Origin: Methylotenera_A sp040387095
Lineage (GTDB): Bacteria > Pseudomonadota > Gammaproteobacteria > Burkholderiales > Methylophilaceae
Direction: 5' to 3'
Assembly: GCA_040387095.1 (NCBI GenBank)
Contig: JAZKEJ010000091.1
Coordinates: 1-15,108 of the forward strand
Length of the DNA: 15,108 nucleotides
In this document: piece by piece, positions 12,926-15,108 of the stretch
Layout of the letters: the number at the start of each line of letters is the position of its first letter
Position numbering within the stretch: position 1 is the stretch's first letter
Made by a program: the position numbers and the translations under genes
The notes under the pieces: model-generated
Seen by the model: the letters and a program-made list of their open reading frames with translations, nothing else
Told to the model about the DNA's origin: nothing
Databases searched by the model: none

Positions 12926-13975
12926 ATGACTAAATCTATTAGCTACGCAGCACATTCAGCCAAAGAACCACTCGCGCCATTTAATTTTGAGCGGCGCGAA
13001 GTCGGTGCTAAAGATGTACAAATTGAAATTTTGTTTTGCGGCGTTTGCCATTCAGATTTACATACCGCTAGGAATGAATGGCAAAACTCTGTTTTCCCCG
13101 TTGTGCCTGGGCATGAAATCGTAGGTCGGGTAAGCAATGTGGGCGCTGATGTTTCTGCTTTTAAAGTAGGTGACTTAGCTGGCGTAGGGTGTCTGGTTGA
13201 TTCATGCAGAGTGTGCCCAGATTGTTCAGATGGTTTAGAGCAATACTGTGACAATGAAATCTTTACTTATAACAGCCCTGATAAACACACCGGAAAAATG
13301 ACATATGGCGGATATTCTAATCAAATAGTGGTGGATGAACATTTTGTGCTACATATTTCTGACAAGTTAGATTTAGCTGCAGTCGCTCCCTTATTGTGTG
13401 CAGGCATTACCACTTATTCCCCATTAAGGCATTGGAAAGTAGGGAAAGGCAGTAAAGTAGGTATTGTGGGCTTAGGTGGCCTAGGCCATATGGGTGTTAA
13501 ATTAGCGCATGCCATGGGTGCATATGTTGTGTTATTCACGACATCACCCGATAAAGTGGCAGATGCAAAACGCTTAGGTGCAGATGAAGTTGTCATCTCC
13601 AAAAATCCGGATGAAATGAAAAAACATCTGCAAAGTTTTGATTTCATTTTGAATACTGTAGCAGCGGCACATAATCTGGACGTGTTTACAGCGCTATTAA
13701 AGCGTGATGGCACCATGTGCTTGAATGGCGTACCAGAACATGCGCATCCTTCACCAAATATCGGTCATTTAATTTTTAAACGCAGGCAAATTGCAGGCTC
13801 ACTCATTGGCGGCATTAAAGAAACGCAAGAAATGCTAGATTTTTGTGCGGAGCACAATATTGTGTCTGATATTGAACTCATCGCGATTCAAGATATTAAT
13901 GAGGCCTACGAACGCATGGTCAAGGCAGATGTGAAGTATCGTTTTGTGATTGATATGGCGACATTAAAAGAATAA
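12926..13975 (+). CDS. yahK: Zinc-dependent NADP(H) alcohol dehydrogenase / aldehyde reductase (YahK type)
   Basis: This 349-residue medium-chain dehydrogenase is the same length as E. coli YahK and resembles it throughout. It reduces aldehydes to alcohols, or the reverse, in the cytoplasm. Visible features: catalytic zinc ligands C41 (GVCHSD), H63-E64 (PGHEIVGRV) and C158 (PLLCAGITTYSPL); structural zinc cysteines C94, C97, C100 and C108; nucleotide-binding GLGGLG (182-187); and FTTSPDK after the second strand, where the Thr/Ser favours NADP over NAD. The FDFILNTVAA and ETQEMLDFCAEH segments are typical of the cinnamyl-alcohol-dehydrogenase-like subgroup. AGGAG (12915-12919) is six bases before the ATG. 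It may detoxify aldehydes; the natural substrate is not shown by sequence. Confidence 0.95.
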   Translation: MTKSISYAAHSAKEPLAPFNFERREVGAKDVQIEILFCGVCHSDLHTARNEWQNSVFPVVPGHEIVGRVSNVGADVSAFKVGDLAGVGCLVDSCRVCPDCSDGLEQYCDNEIFTYNSPDKHTGKMTYGGYSNQIVVDEHFVLHISDKLDLAAVAPLLCAGITTYSPLRHWKVGKGSKVGIVGLGGLGHMGVKLAHAMGAYVVLFTTSPDKVADAKRLGADEVVISKNPDEMKKHLQSFDFILNTVAAAHNLDVFTALLKRDGTMCLNGVPEHAHPSPNIGHLIFKRRQIAGSLIGGIKETQEMLDFCAEHNIVSDIELIAIQDINEAYERMVKADVKYRFVIDMATLKE

Positions 13976-13980
13976 CTTAG

Positions 13981-14133
13981 CATAAGAAAGAAGATGCTCT
14001 GCAAGCCAGTATCCATAAAGCTTACATGGCATCTAATTCTATGGGTGAAGCGCAAGGCAACCGAGTGAATGAGCAGTCTGATATTACCGGAAAATGGATT
14101 GGTACAAGCTATGGCGCTGTAATACCGTTATAG
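13981..14133 (+). pseudogene. Gene remnant: C-terminal tail of a lost protein (DUF3617-like?)
   Basis: Directly after yahK a plus-strand frame is open for 50 residues to a TAG at 14131-14133, following an in-frame TAG at 13978. It reads like protein (HKKEDALQASIHKAYMASNS and so on), and its end, TGKWIGTSYGAVIPL, resembles from memory the TGKWLGxxCGxVKP tail of DUF3617-type periplasmic proteins, with Tyr in place of Cys. The first ATG (14026) would give only 35 residues, has no Shine-Dalgarno and lacks the signal peptide expected of such proteins. I read it as the surviving 3' end of a gene whose front was deleted. The family match is tentative. Confidence 0.5.
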
Positions 14134-14171
14134 TGTCATTCCATGTAAGGCCGTAACATTGATGGTCAAGC

Positions 14172-14209
14172 TTAATGCCTAAATATTATCTATAATTCAT
14201 AGGCATTAA
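14172..14209. promoter_or_regulatory. 10-bp perfect dyad around the bestrophin-gene -10 element
   Basis: TTAATGCCTA (14172-14181) and TAGGCATTAA (14200-14209) are exact inverted repeats with an 18-bp spacer that contains a consensus TATAAT (14191-14196). The arms would flank RNA polymerase at the promoter, an arrangement suited to a repressor. No good -35 was found. The right arm ends 26 bp before the start codon. Confidence 0.65.
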
Positions 14210-14235
14210 AATCTCAACAAACTACAAACAAAAAA

Positions 14236-15099
14236 ATGGTTCAATACAACCCAAAAGACTGGCTTACGTTTATCTTCCGATTTCACGAATCGGATACCTT
14301 CCGTCAACTCATTCCCATGATGATTCTCATTGGTTTGTATTCAGGTGGCATTGCTTACTTGGAAATTGAATTTTGGCAACTTTCCGCCAAAAGTCATGTA
14401 AAAAATATACCTTTAATGCATTCGACTGTTGGTTTTGTTTTGTCATTATTATTGGCTTACAGAACCAATACCGCTTACGAGCGTTGGTGGGAAGGCAGAA
14501 AACTTTGGGGTTCTTTAGTCAACAATAGTCGAAATCTAGCGCTTAAACTTTCGGCTTATCTCACAATTGAGGCCGATAGAAACTTCTTTAAAAAGACGAT
14601 TCCCGCTTATGCCGCGGTGCTTTCAAAACATTTATGCAATGAAGAAGTTGGCCAAATGTTGTTTGAAGGTTTAGATTTAGAAATCGATCACCACAAACAC
14701 AGCCCGAATCAAGTGGCTAAACTCTTGTTTCAAAAAACGAATGATTTATATACAGCAGGCAAAATCACAGGTGACCAGTTTTACATTATCAATGCCGAGC
14801 TACAATCGTTTACCGATATTTGTGGCGCTTGCGAACGCATCAAAAACACACCGATTCCCTATTCTTACAGTTCTTTTATTAAAAAATTCATTTTCTTTTA
14901 CATCATGACATTGCCATTTGGCTATGTGTTTAGCTTGGGTTATTACGTGATTCCAGTCGTCGTTTTTATTTTCTATGTGTTAGCTAGCTTAGAACTGATT
15001 GCCGAAGAAATTGAAGACCCTTTTGGTAGTGATGATAACGATTTGCCGACTAAGAAGATTGCGGCGAATATTAAAAAGCATGTGGAAGAGTTACTTTAA
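14236..15099 (+). CDS. Bestrophin-family (RFP-TM, UPF0187) chloride-channel-like membrane protein
   Basis: This 287-residue protein belongs to the bacterial bestrophin group, pentameric ion channels of the inner membrane. The start MVQYNPKDWLTFIFRFHESD is typical, as are LAYRTNTAYERWWEGRKLWG (about 74-93), the GACERIKNTPIPYSYSSFIK region (about 195-214) with its conserved Arg and Pro-Ile-Pro, and a final ELIAEEIEDPFGSDDNDLP (about 254-272), an acidic segment after the last helix. Hydrophobic helices lie near 25-45, 60-76, 213-232 and 235-255. No Shine-Dalgarno precedes the ATG, but the N-terminus fits the family. Ion selectivity cannot be read here. It follows a gene remnant and a dyad-flanked promoter, so it is likely transcribed alone. 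Confidence 0.93.
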   Translation: MVQYNPKDWLTFIFRFHESDTFRQLIPMMILIGLYSGGIAYLEIEFWQLSAKSHVKNIPLMHSTVGFVLSLLLAYRTNTAYERWWEGRKLWGSLVNNSRNLALKLSAYLTIEADRNFFKKTIPAYAAVLSKHLCNEEVGQMLFEGLDLEIDHHKHSPNQVAKLLFQKTNDLYTAGKITGDQFYIINAELQSFTDICGACERIKNTPIPYSYSSFIKKFIFFYIMTLPFGYVFSLGYYVIPVVVFIFYVLASLELIAEEIEDPFGSDDNDLPTKKIAANIKKHVEELL

Positions 15100-15108
15100 A
15101 CTTCTAAA

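Overview
The window is a 15.1 kb piece of a bacterial chromosome carrying about 20 genes in short, tightly packed transcription units. There are no rRNA or tRNA genes, phage genes, insertion sequences or CRISPR arrays. The gene families (AlkB, an AlkA-like glycosylase, YahK-type alcohol dehydrogenase, DUF1097, DUF2789, DUF1993, DUF2798), moderate-to-low G+C and AT-rich intergenic DNA fit a betaproteobacterium; Methylophilaceae (Methylotenera-like) is my best guess, an inference from protein flavour rather than any database match.

Layout. (1) Positions 1-1516: the 5' part of a tsaC/sua5 tRNA-modification gene (minus, running off the left edge), a divergent small cupin gene, and a 63-residue acidic protein preceded by what looks like a sigma-54 (-24/-12) promoter flanked by two inverted repeats. 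(2) 1553-2886: a DNA alkylation-repair pair, alkB (minus) and an alkA-like glycosylase (plus), divergent and only 38 bp apart. (3) 2887-4381: a 271-bp spacer holding a long interrupted dyad and a possible tiny minus-strand ORF, then an EntS-like MFS exporter. (4) 4413-7072: a TetR repressor divergent from a three-gene operon (SDR oxidoreductase, alpha/beta hydrolase, DUF2798 membrane protein). The shared 132-bp spacer holds two operator-like palindromes bracketing a clear sigma-70 promoter. (5) 7099-9601: a 37-residue lysine-rich protein and a rhomboid protease (both minus), then a DUF1993 protein and a small membrane-anchored protein (both plus). (6) 9918-12149: a DUF1097 membrane protein and an FMN-type split-barrel protein as a minus-strand operon, divergent from an IclR regulator, with two matching candidate operators, one near each start. 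(7) 12269-15099: a DUF2789 protein, a long AT-rich spacer, a YahK-type zinc aldehyde reductase, the degraded tail of a lost gene, and a bestrophin-family channel whose -10 hexamer sits inside a perfect 10-bp dyad.

Recurring theme. Two self-contained regulator-plus-operon modules (TetR/SDR/hydrolase/DUF2798 and IclR/split-barrel/DUF1097) each show visible matching operator pairs. Together with the aldehyde reductase, exporter and alkylation-repair genes they suggest, by inference, a region devoted to handling reactive small molecules. I see no clear defence system or wholly new machinery. The least explained items are the sigma-54-like control of the small acidic gene, the 2906-3024 dyad with its tiny ORF, and the gene remnant at 13981-14133.
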